A DNA stretch of 64,000 bases from Chelativorans intermedius. Its GTDB lineage: Bacteria; Pseudomonadota; Alphaproteobacteria; Rhizobiales; Rhizobiaceae. The notes beneath the pieces are model-generated. The model searched no databases, was not told where the DNA came from, and saw only the letters and a list, made by a program, of their open reading frames with translations. Positions 34,107 to 42,360 of the stretch are shown here, in pieces. Positions within the stretch are counted from its first letter, which is position 1; each line of letters opens with the position of its first letter. The translations under genes were made by a program, and so were the position numbers. The stretch covers positions 124,001 through 188,000 of the forward strand of contig NZ_JAODNW010000007.1 of NCBI RefSeq assembly GCF_025398255.1, read 5' to 3'.

Positions 34107-37100
34107 ATTTCTCCGACATCTTCATCCGCCGCCCGGTCCTGTCGACGGTGCTGGGCGCCATCATCCTGCTTCTCGGCTTCCAGAGCCTCGTCAACCTGCA
34201 GGTGCGCCAGTATCCGGAAGTCGAGGAAACGGTCGTCACGATCACCACCTCCTATCCTGGCGCCAGCGCCGACCTGATTCAGGGCTTCATCAGCGCGCCC
34301 ATCGCGCGTGCCGTCTCCACCACCGAGAACATCGACTATGTCACCTCCCAGAGCCGTCCTTCGATGAGTCAGGTGACGGTGCAGATGAAGCTCGGGTCCG
34401 ATCCCGACACGGCGCTCACCGAGGTGATGTCGAAGGTTCAGGGCGTGCGTGGCGAGCTGCCCGACGAGGCGGAGGATCCGGTCATCGTCAAGGGAACGGG
34501 CGGCCAGTTTGCCATCATGTATCTGGCGCTGCAGAACCCGAACATGACCGCCGAGCAGCTCACCGAATACATCGACCGCGTCATCCGCCCGCGCGTCTCC
34601 ACGATCCAGGGTGTGGCGGAGGTGCAGATCCTCGGCGCGGCGGACTATTCGATGCGTGTGTGGATCGACCCGATCAAGCTCGCCGCCCGCGCCATGACGG
34701 CGAGCGAGGTGCTGGATGCCATCAACGCCTCGAACTTCCTCTCCTCGCCCGGCAAGACGCAGAACGACAGGGTCGCGTCTTCCATCACCGTGCAATCCAC
34801 CCTGCAGACGCCGGAAGCCTTCGCCGCGCTGCCGCTGAAGTCGGACGGCAATGGCGGTGTGGTGCGCCTGCGCGATGTGGCCCGTGTCGAGCTTGCCGCC
34901 GAGAACACCGACACGATCGTCAACTTCAACGGCGAACCGGGCACATTCATCGCCATCTTTCCCACCCCTGCGGCCAATCCGCTGGACACGGCCGCGGCGG
35001 TGCTCAAGGAACTGCCCCTGATCCAGGAAAGCCTGCCGGAAGGCATGACCATCACCATGGTCTATGACGCGACGGAGCAGATCGCCGCTTCCATCGAGGA
35101 GGTGTTCAAGACCATCGGCGAGGCGGTGGTGATCGTCATTCTCGTCATCCTGCTCTTCCTGGGCTCCTTCCGCTCGGTGCTGATGCCCATCATCACCATT
35201 CCTCTGTCGCTGGTCGGCGTTTGCTTTGTGCTTTTCGCCTTCGGCTACTCGATCAACCTGCTCTCCCTGCTCGCCATGGTGCTGGCCATCGGTCTTGTGG
35301 TCGACGATGCCATCGTCGTGGTGGAAAACATCCATCGCCACATGGAGGAAGGGCTGTCCGCCATCCAGGCGGCCTTCAACAGCATGCGGGAGATCTCCTC
35401 GGCCATCATCGCCATGACGATCACGCTCGCCGCCGTCTTTGCACCGCTGGCCTTTACCGGCGGGCTCACCGGCGCGCTGTTCCGCGAGTTCGCGGTGACG
35501 CTTGCCGGTTCCGTCATCCTGTCGGGCGTTGTGGCGCTCACCATCACCCCCATGATGTCGGCGCGCCTACTCAAGCCGGGAGAGCCCGGCCGTTTCCAGG
35601 CGCTGGTGGACCGCAGCTTCGAGCGCATCGAGAACCTCTACGAGCGGCTGGTCGCCGGGTCTCTGAAATACCGGCCGGTGACCCTGATGGTCGTCGTCGC
35701 GCTCGTTTCGGTCACGGCCTTCATGTTCTTCAAGACCTCCAGCGAGCTGGCGCCGGAGGAAGACCAGGGGGCGCTGTTCTCGCTGGTCACGGCACCGCGC
35801 CATGCGACATCGCAGTACACGGCCGGCTATGTCGACGAGATGATGGAGGCCACCCGCGACCTGCCGGAGCTGAGAGCCAGCTTCTCCGCGGTCGCCTTCG
35901 GCGGCGACACCAACGAGGCCTTCGCCGTCTGGGCCCTCAAGGACTGGGCGGAGCGGCAACGCACCCAGGCTGAGATCCAGCAGGACATTCAGGCGCGAAT
36001 CTCCGGGTCCACGGGTGTCGAGGCGCTGGTCTTCTCCCCGCCCACATTGCCGGGCGCGGGCGGCGGGATGCCGATCTCGCTGGTCATACAGTCGACGGGC
36101 GCCCCGAGCCAGGTCTATGAGGTGGCCGAGGCCATCAAGCAGCAGGCGGAAGCCTCCGGCCGCTTCATCGTGGTGCAGAACTCGATGTCCTATGATGCGT
36201 CGCAGGTGACGATCTCCATCGACCGCGACCGCGCGGCGGCGCTCAACCTGCCGGTCAGCCAGATCGCCCGTACGCTGAGCCTGCTGGTGGGCGGCGGCTC
36301 CGTTGCCCGTTTCGACCGCGATTCCAACAGCTACAACATCATCATGCAGGTGCCTCAGGAATACCGCGACAACCCGGAGAGGCTGGGGGATCTGTTCGTG
36401 CGCAGCGCGACCGGCGAGATGGTGCCGCTGTCGGCGGTGGTGAACATCTCCACCAATGCCTCTCCGGCCTCCATCGAGCAGTTCAACCAGTTGAACTCCG
36501 CAACCATCTCGGCGCTGCCGCGGCCCGGCGTGACCACGGGCACCGGCCTGCAGACGCTGGAGAGTATCGCCAGGCAGAACCTGCCTGCCGGCTTTTTTAT
36601 CGACTATTCCGGCCAGTCGCGGCTGGAGCAGGAACAGGGCAACACCATTCTCATCGCCTTCGTGCTTGCGGTGGTGGTGATCTATCTGGTTCTTGCCGCG
36701 CAGTTCGAAAGCTTCCGTGATCCGTTCATCATCCTGATGTCGGTGCCGCTTTCGATCTTCGGCGCCATCGTGCCGCTCAATCTCGGGCTCGGTACGCTCA
36801 ACATCTACACGCAGGTCGGCCTCATCACGCTGATCGGGCTGATCACCAAGCACGGCATCCTGCTTGTGGAATTTGCCAACCAGCAGCGCGAGATCCACGG
36901 CATGCGCCGGCGCGATGCCATCGTCGCCTCGGCCCGCGTGCGCCTGCGGCCCATTCTGATGACGACGGGGGCCATGTCTCTCGGCGTCATCCCGCTCATC
37001 ACGGCCTCCGGCGCGGGTGCGGCGGCGCGCTATTCCATGGGGCTGGTGATCTTCACCGGCATTCTGGTGGGAACCGTCTTCACCCTCTTCGTGGTGCCCA

Positions 37101-37186
37101 TGTTCTACACCTATCTGGCCTCGAAGGACCTGCCGGAGCACGCGGAGAAGCCCGATCCCAAGCTGATGCCTGCGTTGCAGGAATGA
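34103..37186 (+). CDS. RND multidrug efflux permease (HAE1/AcrB-MexF type)
   Basis: A 1027-residue pump of normal family length with 12 membrane helices and two large periplasmic loops. The fourth helix has GLVVDDAIVVVENIHRH, with the paired aspartates that relay protons. Other stretches are RRPVLSTVLGAIILLLG at the start and GLITKHGILLVEFANQQR. It exports hydrophobic compounds by proton antiport as a trimer with the upstream adaptor. Sequence does not identify the substrates. No TetR-type regulator or outer-membrane factor flanks it, so control lies elsewhere or it is constitutive. Confidence 0.95.
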   Translation: MNFSDIFIRRPVLSTVLGAIILLLGFQSLVNLQVRQYPEVEETVVTITTSYPGASADLIQGFISAPIARAVSTTENIDYVTSQSRPSMSQVTVQMKLGSDPDTALTEVMSKVQGVRGELPDEAEDPVIVKGTGGQFAIMYLALQNPNMTAEQLTEYIDRVIRPRVSTIQGVAEVQILGAADYSMRVWIDPIKLAARAMTASEVLDAINASNFLSSPGKTQNDRVASSITVQSTLQTPEAFAALPLKSDGNGGVVRLRDVARVELAAENTDTIVNFNGEPGTFIAIFPTPAANPLDTAAAVLKELPLIQESLPEGMTITMVYDATEQIAASIEEVFKTIGEAVVIVILVILLFLGSFRSVLMPIITIPLSLVGVCFVLFAFGYSINLLSLLAMVLAIGLVVDDAIVVVENIHRHMEEGLSAIQAAFNSMREISSAIIAMTITLAAVFAPLAFTGGLTGALFREFAVTLAGSVILSGVVALTITPMMSARLLKPGEPGRFQALVDRSFERIENLYERLVAGSLKYRPVTLMVVVALVSVTAFMFFKTSSELAPEEDQGALFSLVTAPRHATSQYTAGYVDEMMEATRDLPELRASFSAVAFGGDTNEAFAVWALKDWAERQRTQAEIQQDIQARISGSTGVEALVFSPPTLPGAGGGMPISLVIQSTGAPSQVYEVAEAIKQQAEASGRFIVVQNSMSYDASQVTISIDRDRAAALNLPVSQIARTLSLLVGGGSVARFDRDSNSYNIIMQVPQEYRDNPERLGDLFVRSATGEMVPLSAVVNISTNASPASIEQFNQLNSATISALPRPGVTTGTGLQTLESIARQNLPAGFFIDYSGQSRLEQEQGNTILIAFVLAVVVIYLVLAAQFESFRDPFIILMSVPLSIFGAIVPLNLGLGTLNIYTQVGLITLIGLITKHGILLVEFANQQREIHGMRRRDAIVASARVRLRPILMTTGAMSLGVIPLITASGAGAAARYSMGLVIFTGILVGTVFTLFVVPMFYTYLASKDLPEHAEKPDPKLMPALQE

Positions 37187-37204
37187 GGGCCGGCCCGCCC
37201 TTGC

Positions 37205-37239
37205 GCCGGCCATGCGCAGCCCGTATGTGCATGGCCGGC
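37205..37239 (+). terminator. Hairpin after the RND permease gene
   Basis: GCCGGCCATG (37205-37214) and CATGGCCGGC (37230-37239) form a perfect 10-bp stem, 18 bp after the RND stop. No T-run follows, so it may be a Rho-type end, an attenuator or an mRNA-stabilising structure. Confidence 0.4.
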
Positions 37240-37266
37240 ACTTGACGTTCTCGAAGGGGTGAAGCC

Positions 37267-37530
37267 GTGTCCGCATTGACGAGATTTCTGGGCGACAGCC
37301 CGCTGCGCGTGATCGTGAAGCTGCTGGTGATCTCGCTCATCGTCGGCTTCGTCATGAGCGCCTTCCACTGGTCGCCCTGGGACATTCTCGATGCCCTGCG
37401 CGATGCCATCCTGCGTGTCTGGAACATGGGTTTCTCCGCCCTCGAGAACGTCTTCCGCTACATCCTGCTGGGGGCGGTCATCGTGGTGCCCGTCTTCCTC
37501 ATCCTCCGGCTCTTGAGCTACCGGCGGTAG
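37267..37530 (+). CDS. Small membrane protein, DUF6460-like
   Basis: An 87-residue protein with two hydrophobic segments (about residues 15-35 and 60-82) around an amphipathic FHWSPWDILDALRDAI stretch. It resembles the DUF6460 family of small inner-membrane proteins common in Rhizobiales, with no known function. Start is GTG 37267. It lies 80 bp after the RND pump on the same strand, separated by a hairpin, so co-transcription with the pump is uncertain. Confidence 0.75.
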   Translation: MSALTRFLGDSPLRVIVKLLVISLIVGFVMSAFHWSPWDILDALRDAILRVWNMGFSALENVFRYILLGAVIVVPVFLILRLLSYRR

Positions 37531-37627
37531 GCTGGCCCATCGGAAACATGGGCACAGTGCCTTGCGCGCCACCCGGCGCACGAGGCAGTGATGCCGCATC
37601 GCCCTGCCCAGCCGCGCGGACCGAATC

Positions 37628-38971
37628 GTGGATCAAGCCTTGCCCGAAGCCCGCCCACGTCCGCCCGTCGAGGTGACGAACCGGCGCGTCCTTGCGATCG
37701 CGGTTCCGATGACCCTCGCCTATCTCACCACGCCGCTGCTCGGCATCACCGACACCGCGGTGGTGGGCCAGCTCGGCGAGGCGGCGCTGCTGGGCGGCCT
37801 GGCGGCCGGGGCCATCGTCTTCGACGTCGTCTTCAACACCTTCAATTCCCTGCGCGCGAGCACCACGGGGCTGGTGGCGCAGGCGCATGGCCGCGGCGAT
37901 GCGGAGGAGGAGCGCGCCATCCTCATGCGCTCGCTGGCCGTGGCGGCCGCGGCGGGCGTGGTTCTCATCGTGCTGACGGCCGCCGTCATTGCGCTGGGCA
38001 CATGGTTCATAAGCCCCGAGCCCCCTGTGGCAGAGGCCATGGAGCTCTATATCGGCATCCGCATGCTGGCCGCGCCGCTCACCCTCATGAACTTCACCAT
38101 ACTGGGCTATGTCCTGGGGCGCGGCGAGGGCGGCCTGGGGCTCTTGCTGCAGGTCGTCCTGAACGGTTCCAACGTCGCGCTTTCTGTTCTCCTGGGGCTG
38201 GTGCTCGGCTGGGGGCTGGAGGGCGTGGCCTGGGGCACGGTGTGCGGCGAGGCCGCCGGTGCGGCGGTCGGCTTTGCGGTTCTGGCGCGGCGTTTCGCCG
38301 GCGCGCCGCTGCCTGCTGCCGCACGCGTTCTCGATGTGGCGGCGATGACGCGCATGCTGGCGCTCAACGGCGACATCATGGTGCGCTCCTTCGCCCTCCT
38401 GGCCGCCTTCGCGCTCTTCACGCGGCAGGGCGCACAGCTCGGCACCGTCACGCTGGCGACGAATGCGGTGCTTTTGAACTTCTGGCTGATTTCCGGTTAC
38501 TTCCTCGACGGTTTCGCCACCGCCGCCGAGCAGCTGGCCGGGCGGGCGGTCGGTGCGCGCCAGGCCGTCGCCTTCCGTCGGGCGGTCTGGCTCACCACGC
38601 TTTGGGGTTTTGCCCTGGCCGCGGCGGCGACGGCCATCTTCCTGATCTTCGGGGAGGGCCTCGTGGCCTTCGTCACCACCGCGCCGCAGGTGCGCGAGAC
38701 GGCGTCGGCCTATCTCCCCTGGGCCGCGCTCGTCGCCCTCAGCGGCGTGCTAGCGTTCGAGATGGATGGTGTCTTCATCGGCGCCACCTGGTCGCGCGAC
38801 ATGCGCAACATGATGCTCTTGTCCCTTGCCGTCTATGTGGCGTGCGTCTTCGGCCTTGGCGCCGCCTTCGGCAATCACGGCCTGTGGGCGGCGCTGCACG
38901 TCTTCATGATCGCGCGCGGGCTGAGCCTCGCCGCCATCCTGCCGAAGCGGGCGCGCCAGACATTTGCCTGA
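37628..38971 (+). CDS. MATE family efflux transporter (DinF-like)
   Basis: A 447-residue multidrug and toxin extrusion protein with 12 membrane segments in two related halves (about 20-225 and 235-440). Family stretches include VPMTLAYLTTPLLGITDTAV at the start of helix 1 and GFATAAEQLAGRAVGARQ in helix 8. It exports cationic or other drugs with sodium or protons. Start is GTG 37628. It converges with pyrD with a 6-bp gap and no obvious terminator. Confidence 0.92.
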   Translation: MDQALPEARPRPPVEVTNRRVLAIAVPMTLAYLTTPLLGITDTAVVGQLGEAALLGGLAAGAIVFDVVFNTFNSLRASTTGLVAQAHGRGDAEEERAILMRSLAVAAAAGVVLIVLTAAVIALGTWFISPEPPVAEAMELYIGIRMLAAPLTLMNFTILGYVLGRGEGGLGLLLQVVLNGSNVALSVLLGLVLGWGLEGVAWGTVCGEAAGAAVGFAVLARRFAGAPLPAAARVLDVAAMTRMLALNGDIMVRSFALLAAFALFTRQGAQLGTVTLATNAVLLNFWLISGYFLDGFATAAEQLAGRAVGARQAVAFRRAVWLTTLWGFALAAAATAIFLIFGEGLVAFVTTAPQVRETASAYLPWAALVALSGVLAFEMDGVFIGATWSRDMRNMMLLSLAVYVACVFGLGAAFGNHGLWAALHVFMIARGLSLAAILPKRARQTFA

Positions 38972-38977
38972 CATGAC

Positions 38978-40069
38978 TCAATCGAGCGGCTGGGCCGCCC
39001 ACGCCTCCACACGGCTGTCCCGGATTTCGGCGATGGATGTCACGCCGCGGGATTCCAGATAGGCATCCATTTCCCGCAGGATGCGCGCGGCAAGGCCGGG
39101 CCCCTCGTAGATCATGCCGGTGTAGAGCTGCACAAGGTCAGCCCCGGCCCGGATCTTCTCCAGCGCCGTTTCCGCCGAATCGACGCCGCCCACCCCGATG
39201 ATCGGCAGCCACGGCCCGATCAGCCGGCGCATCCTGGCAAGCACGCGGGTCGAGCGGGCAAAGAGCGGCGCACCGGACAGGCCGCCCGGTTCCCCGCCGG
39301 CGGGGTCTCGCACGCCTCGGCGCGACAGGGTGGTGTTGGAGACGATGAGCCCGTCCACCCGCTTGTCCAGCACCTCCGCCGCGATGTCGGCCAGCGCCGC
39401 CTCGGAAAGGTCGGGCGCGATCTTCAGGAAAACCGGGGTGGGCGCCCCAAGGCCCCTGTTCTGCCTGTCGCGGGCGGCCATCACGCGCGACAGAAGCTCG
39501 CCGAGCGCCTGGCGCTCCTGCAGGGCCCGCAGGCCGGCCGTATTGGGCGAGGAAATGTTGACCGCCAGGTAGGAGGCCACGGTGGAGAAGACACGCACCC
39601 CCTCCTCATAGTCCGCGATGCGGTCGGCGCTGTCGCGGTTGGCGCCGATATTCACGCCCACGATGCCGCCGTGCGGCGCCCTCGCCAGCAGGCGGGAATA
39701 GGCGCTCTGGTGGCCTTCGTTGTTGAAGCCCAGCCGGTTGATCACGGCGCGCTCCTCGATCAACCGGAAAACGCGCGGCCTGGGGTTTCCTTCCTGCGGG
39801 CGCGGCGTCACCGTGCCGCATTCGGCAAAGCCGAAGCCCAGCCGCAGCAGCGCATCCGGCACCTCGGCATTCTTGTCGAAGCCGGCGGCCATGCCCAGCG
39901 GATTGGGAAAGTGCAGCCCCGCCAGGGTGCGCGACAGCCGTTGCGAGGCCGGCGGCGGGCAGGAGAGCGGAACGCCGGTCTTCAGCGCGGCGATCGACAG
40001 GGCGTGCGCCCGCTCCGGGTCGAGCGAGGTGAGCAGCGACCGGCTCGCAAGGTCGATGAAACGCTTCAT
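38978..40069 (-). CDS. pyrD: Dihydroorotate dehydrogenase, class 2 (quinone-linked)
   Basis: A 363-residue membrane-associated flavoprotein. An N-terminal helical extension (RFIDLASRSLLTSLDPERAH) binds quinone, and NPLGMAAGFDKNAEVPDALLRLG and NISSPNTAGLRALQ follow. The catalytic residue is serine (NISSPNT), which defines class 2 and contrasts with the cysteine in the class 1B enzyme at 5838-6782. It makes orotate for UMP synthesis using respiratory quinones. Its start overlaps the DUF952 stop by 4 bp. The presence of both classes supports a separate, non-biosynthetic role for the other. Confidence 0.96.
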   Translation of the reverse strand: MKRFIDLASRSLLTSLDPERAHALSIAALKTGVPLSCPPPASQRLSRTLAGLHFPNPLGMAAGFDKNAEVPDALLRLGFGFAECGTVTPRPQEGNPRPRVFRLIEERAVINRLGFNNEGHQSAYSRLLARAPHGGIVGVNIGANRDSADRIADYEEGVRVFSTVASYLAVNISSPNTAGLRALQERQALGELLSRVMAARDRQNRGLGAPTPVFLKIAPDLSEAALADIAAEVLDKRVDGLIVSNTTLSRRGVRDPAGGEPGGLSGAPLFARSTRVLARMRRLIGPWLPIIGVGGVDSAETALEKIRAGADLVQLYTGMIYEGPGLAARILREMDAYLESRGVTSIAEIRDSRVEAWAAQPLD

Positions 40070-40410
40070 TCTGTGGGTGGAAAACGATGCCGGCCATCGG
40101 GGCCGAGTGGCAGGGGCCGCACCCAGCGCACCGCCGCCAGCGGCAGGGGAGCATAGAGATGCGGGAAGAGCTGGCCGCCGCGCGAGACCTCATATCGCAG
40201 CGCTTCTCCAAGGGCGGTCTCGTCCACCGCCACCAGCACGAGGTCGGTCTGGCCGGAAAAGTGCTTCTCGGCGGTCTCGCGAAGCTGGGTCCCGGTGGAG
40301 AAATGGATGAAGCCGTCCGCGCGGTCCACCGGCGCGCCGTCGAAAACGCCTTCCCGCTCGGCCTCGTGCCACAGCGCGGCGGGACAGATCTTGTAGATCA
40401 GCTTTGCCAT
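40066..40410 (-). CDS. DUF952 family protein
   Basis: A 114-residue cytoplasmic protein. DUF952 features are YKICPAALWHEAEREGVFDG at the start, DGFIHFSTGTQLRETAEKHF, LVLVAVDETALG, and a C-terminal FPHLYAPLPLAAVRWVRPL. The fold is related to ADP-ribosyltransferase-like or glutathione S-transferase-associated domains, and no biochemical role is established. It overlaps pyrD by 4 bp, an arrangement common in rhizobia, so the two are translated together. Confidence 0.88.
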   Translation of the reverse strand: MAKLIYKICPAALWHEAEREGVFDGAPVDRADGFIHFSTGTQLRETAEKHFSGQTDLVLVAVDETALGEALRYEVSRGGQLFPHLYAPLPLAAVRWVRPLPLGPDGRHRFPPTE

Positions 40411-40544
40411 CAGGGCGCCTATAATGCCATTGGCGGGGGAGCGAAAGTGGCTCCGCGCGCCGATGCCGATTTTTGCACGATCCTATTTGCGGCGCATTCC
40501 TTGCCTATGCCGGGGCAGGCAACCGAAATCTGGGAGTAAGACCG

Positions 40545-40985
40545 ATGCGAATTCCGCGTGCCGCCGCCATCCTGGCGCTTGTGGCGATGCTTCCCACCCC
40601 CCTTCATGCCGAGGAAACGGGGCGCTTCCATCTGGAAAAGACGGACAGCGGCTACATGCGCATGGACACCCGCACCGGGGCCATCTCGCTGTGCCGCGAG
40701 CGGTCGGGCGATCTCGTGTGCAGCGTGGCCGCCGACGAGCGGGCGGCTTATGAGGCCGAGATCGAGACGTTGCGCGAACGCCTCGCCGCCCTGGAGGCGA
40801 GGGTGGAGGCACTCGAAGAGCGTGCCGGCGGGCAAGCCTCGCAGCTGCCTTCCGAAGAGGAGTTCGAGCAGACGCTGGGCCTCATGGAGCGCTTCTTCCG
40901 CCGTTTCATGGACATCGTGAAGGGGCTTGAGCAGGATTTCAACCAGCCGGAAGGCGGCGAGACGGGCACGCCCGAACGCACGTAA
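40545..40985 (+). CDS. Periplasmic hypothetical protein with a coiled coil
   Basis: A 146-residue protein with a signal peptide (residues 1-23, MRIPRAAAILALVAMLPTPL, cleavage near LHA/EE). A short beta-rich part contains DTRTGAISLCRERSGDLVCSV, with two cysteines about 9 apart that could form a disulfide. Then comes a heptad-like coiled coil (about 68-95, YEAEIETLRERLAALEARVE) and an acidic tail. The family is unknown to me; such proteins are frequent in Rhizobiales. The second copy of the interspersed repeat begins 4 bp after its stop. Confidence 0.78.
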   Translation: MRIPRAAAILALVAMLPTPLHAEETGRFHLEKTDSGYMRMDTRTGAISLCRERSGDLVCSVAADERAAYEAEIETLRERLAALEARVEALEERAGGQASQLPSEEEFEQTLGLMERFFRRFMDIVKGLEQDFNQPEGGETGTPERT

Positions 40986-40988
40986 GCC

Positions 40989-41092
40989 TACAGCATTCTG
41001 CAGCCGGATGGAATCATCTGGCGTCGCACAATGCAGCAAAAACAAATAGATGGGCCGGATCAGCGTTTCATTGAAACGATGAACCGGTCTAG
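40989..41092 (+). repeat. Structured interspersed repeat, copy 2 (about 104 bp)
   Basis: Same orientation and ends as 24883-24987, with about 8 differences. In the first palindrome the changes largely keep pairing (CCGGATGG against TCATCTGG with G-U pairs), which suggests that structure matters. It again fills a convergent gap, starting 4 bp after a plus-strand stop and supplying the stop codon CTA (41089-41091) of the minus-strand gene. Outside these two sites I found no further copy in the window. Confidence 0.85.
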
Positions 41093-41466
41093 ACCGCGGT
41101 CATCCCGAAGAAGCGCAGAACCAGCGAGGCGGCGAAGAAGGTGCAGGCGACGGTGTAGCTGCGCCGGGCGAAAAGCGCGTAGACATCGCGCAGCACGCAG
41201 AGGAAGACGGCCCTGCCGGACGCACCCGCCGGGCGGGAGCTTTTGTCCAGATAGCCCCACACCTCGGTGTGCCGCGGGTTCTGCCGCGGCGCGATCAGCG
41301 CCTTGACCACGAGAATCTCCGCCATGGCCAGCGTGAGCAGGGCGCCCGCCATGAAGGCGAGGGCGGGATCGAAGGACAGGCTGATCATGATAAGCCCGAT
41401 GGCAAACGCGCCGAACATCACGGCCCGGCCGATGCACACAAGCGCGATCCTGCGAATCTTCTCCAT
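41089..41466 (-). CDS. Inner-membrane hypothetical protein
   Basis: A 125-residue protein with three likely membrane segments (about residues 8-30, 33-57 and 100-120). A polar centre contains APRQNPRHTEVWGYLDKSSR. I do not recognise the family. The ATG at 41466 is chosen; another ATG lies 12 bp upstream and neither has a strong ribosome site. The last codon and TAG stop abut the repeat, as trmB does in copy 1. It diverges from the response regulator gene. Confidence 0.7.
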   Translation of the reverse strand: MEKIRRIALVCIGRAVMFGAFAIGLIMISLSFDPALAFMAGALLTLAMAEILVVKALIAPRQNPRHTEVWGYLDKSSRPAGASGRAVFLCVLRDVYALFARRSYTVACTFFAASLVLRFFGMTAV

Positions 41467-41646
41467 TGCTGGCCCCATTGCGTCAGCGCGCCGGCGGGTC
41501 GAACCGGGGCAATGCGGCTTGCCCATTTTGCGCCCTTGCGTGCCGCCGGACAAGAACAATCGCGCAACTGGCTTGAAAAGCGCGGCCATCCCCGCATAAT
41601 CAGGCTTCCTGCCCACACAAGCAGAAAGACGAAACGCGGCGGGACA

Positions 41647-42318
41647 ATGGGGGAGGAACGCTTGCCGGGCTACCGTTTCGTGGTCGCCGATGACCATCCG
41701 CTGTTCCGCGGCGCGCTGCGGCAGGCGCTGGGTGGGCTGGATGATGGCTGCACCATTCTCGAGGCGGGCGATTTCGACGAGGTCAAGGCGCTGATCGCCC
41801 AGGACCCGGACATCGATCTCGTGCTTCTCGACCTGGCGATGCCGGGTGCCAGCGGCCTTTCGGGGCTTGTGGCGCTGCGCGGGCTCAACCCCGCCATGCC
41901 CATCGTCGTCGTCTCGGCCTATGACGATCCGCAGACCATCCGCCGCGCTCTCGATCTCGGCGCCTCCGGCTTCATCTCCAAGTCGGCGCGCATGGAGGAG
42001 ATGTGCGAGGCCGTCAGCACGGTGCTCGAAGGCGGCATCTATACGCCCGGCGAGATCGAGCTCGGCGAGGAAGGCGATCCCGAAATCTCCGATCTCATCG
42101 GCCGTCTTCAGACGCTCACGCCACAGCAGTCGCGCGTGCTCGCCATGCTGGCGGAGGGGCTGCTCAACAAGCAGATCGCCTATGAGCTCGGCGTCTCGGA
42201 GGCCACCATCAAGGCGCATGTCTCCGCCATTCTCCAGAAGCTCGGCGTCGACAGCCGCACCCAGGCGGTGATCCGGCTTTCGCGCATCGGCACCGATCCG
42301 CTTTCGGAAGGCGTGTAG
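41647..42318 (+). CDS. LuxR/NarL-type response regulator, CrbR-like partner of the adjacent SSS kinase
   Basis: A 223-residue two-domain regulator. The receiver (about 10-125) has acidic Asp15/16 and phosphoacceptor Asp62 in LVLLDLAMPG, with Lys in FISKSA. The LuxR-type helix-turn-helix lies at about 153-205 (LTPQQSRVLAMLAEGLLNKQ, IAYELGVSEATIKAHV). It is tail-to-tail with the sodium/solute-symporter-linked hybrid kinase gene. That pairing is the CrbS/CrbR two-component system, which controls acetyl-CoA synthetase and acetate use in Pseudomonas and Vibrio. The same target here is inference; no acs gene is in the window. Confidence 0.88.
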   Translation: MGEERLPGYRFVVADDHPLFRGALRQALGGLDDGCTILEAGDFDEVKALIAQDPDIDLVLLDLAMPGASGLSGLVALRGLNPAMPIVVVSAYDDPQTIRRALDLGASGFISKSARMEEMCEAVSTVLEGGIYTPGEIELGEEGDPEISDLIGRLQTLTPQQSRVLAMLAEGLLNKQIAYELGVSEATIKAHVSAILQKLGVDSRTQAVIRLSRIGTDPLSEGV

Positions 42319-42322
42319 GGCC

Positions 42323-42337
42323 CGCCCCCTGGGGGCG
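42323..42337. terminator. Hairpin between convergent regulator and kinase genes
   Basis: CGCCCCC and GGGGGCG (42323-42329 and 42331-42337) form a very stable inverted repeat in the 42-bp gap between the two convergent stops. It lacks T-runs, but its position suggests a transcription end for both genes. Confidence 0.45.
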
Positions 42338-42360
42338 CAGGCCGCCGTCCCGCGGGGGCT

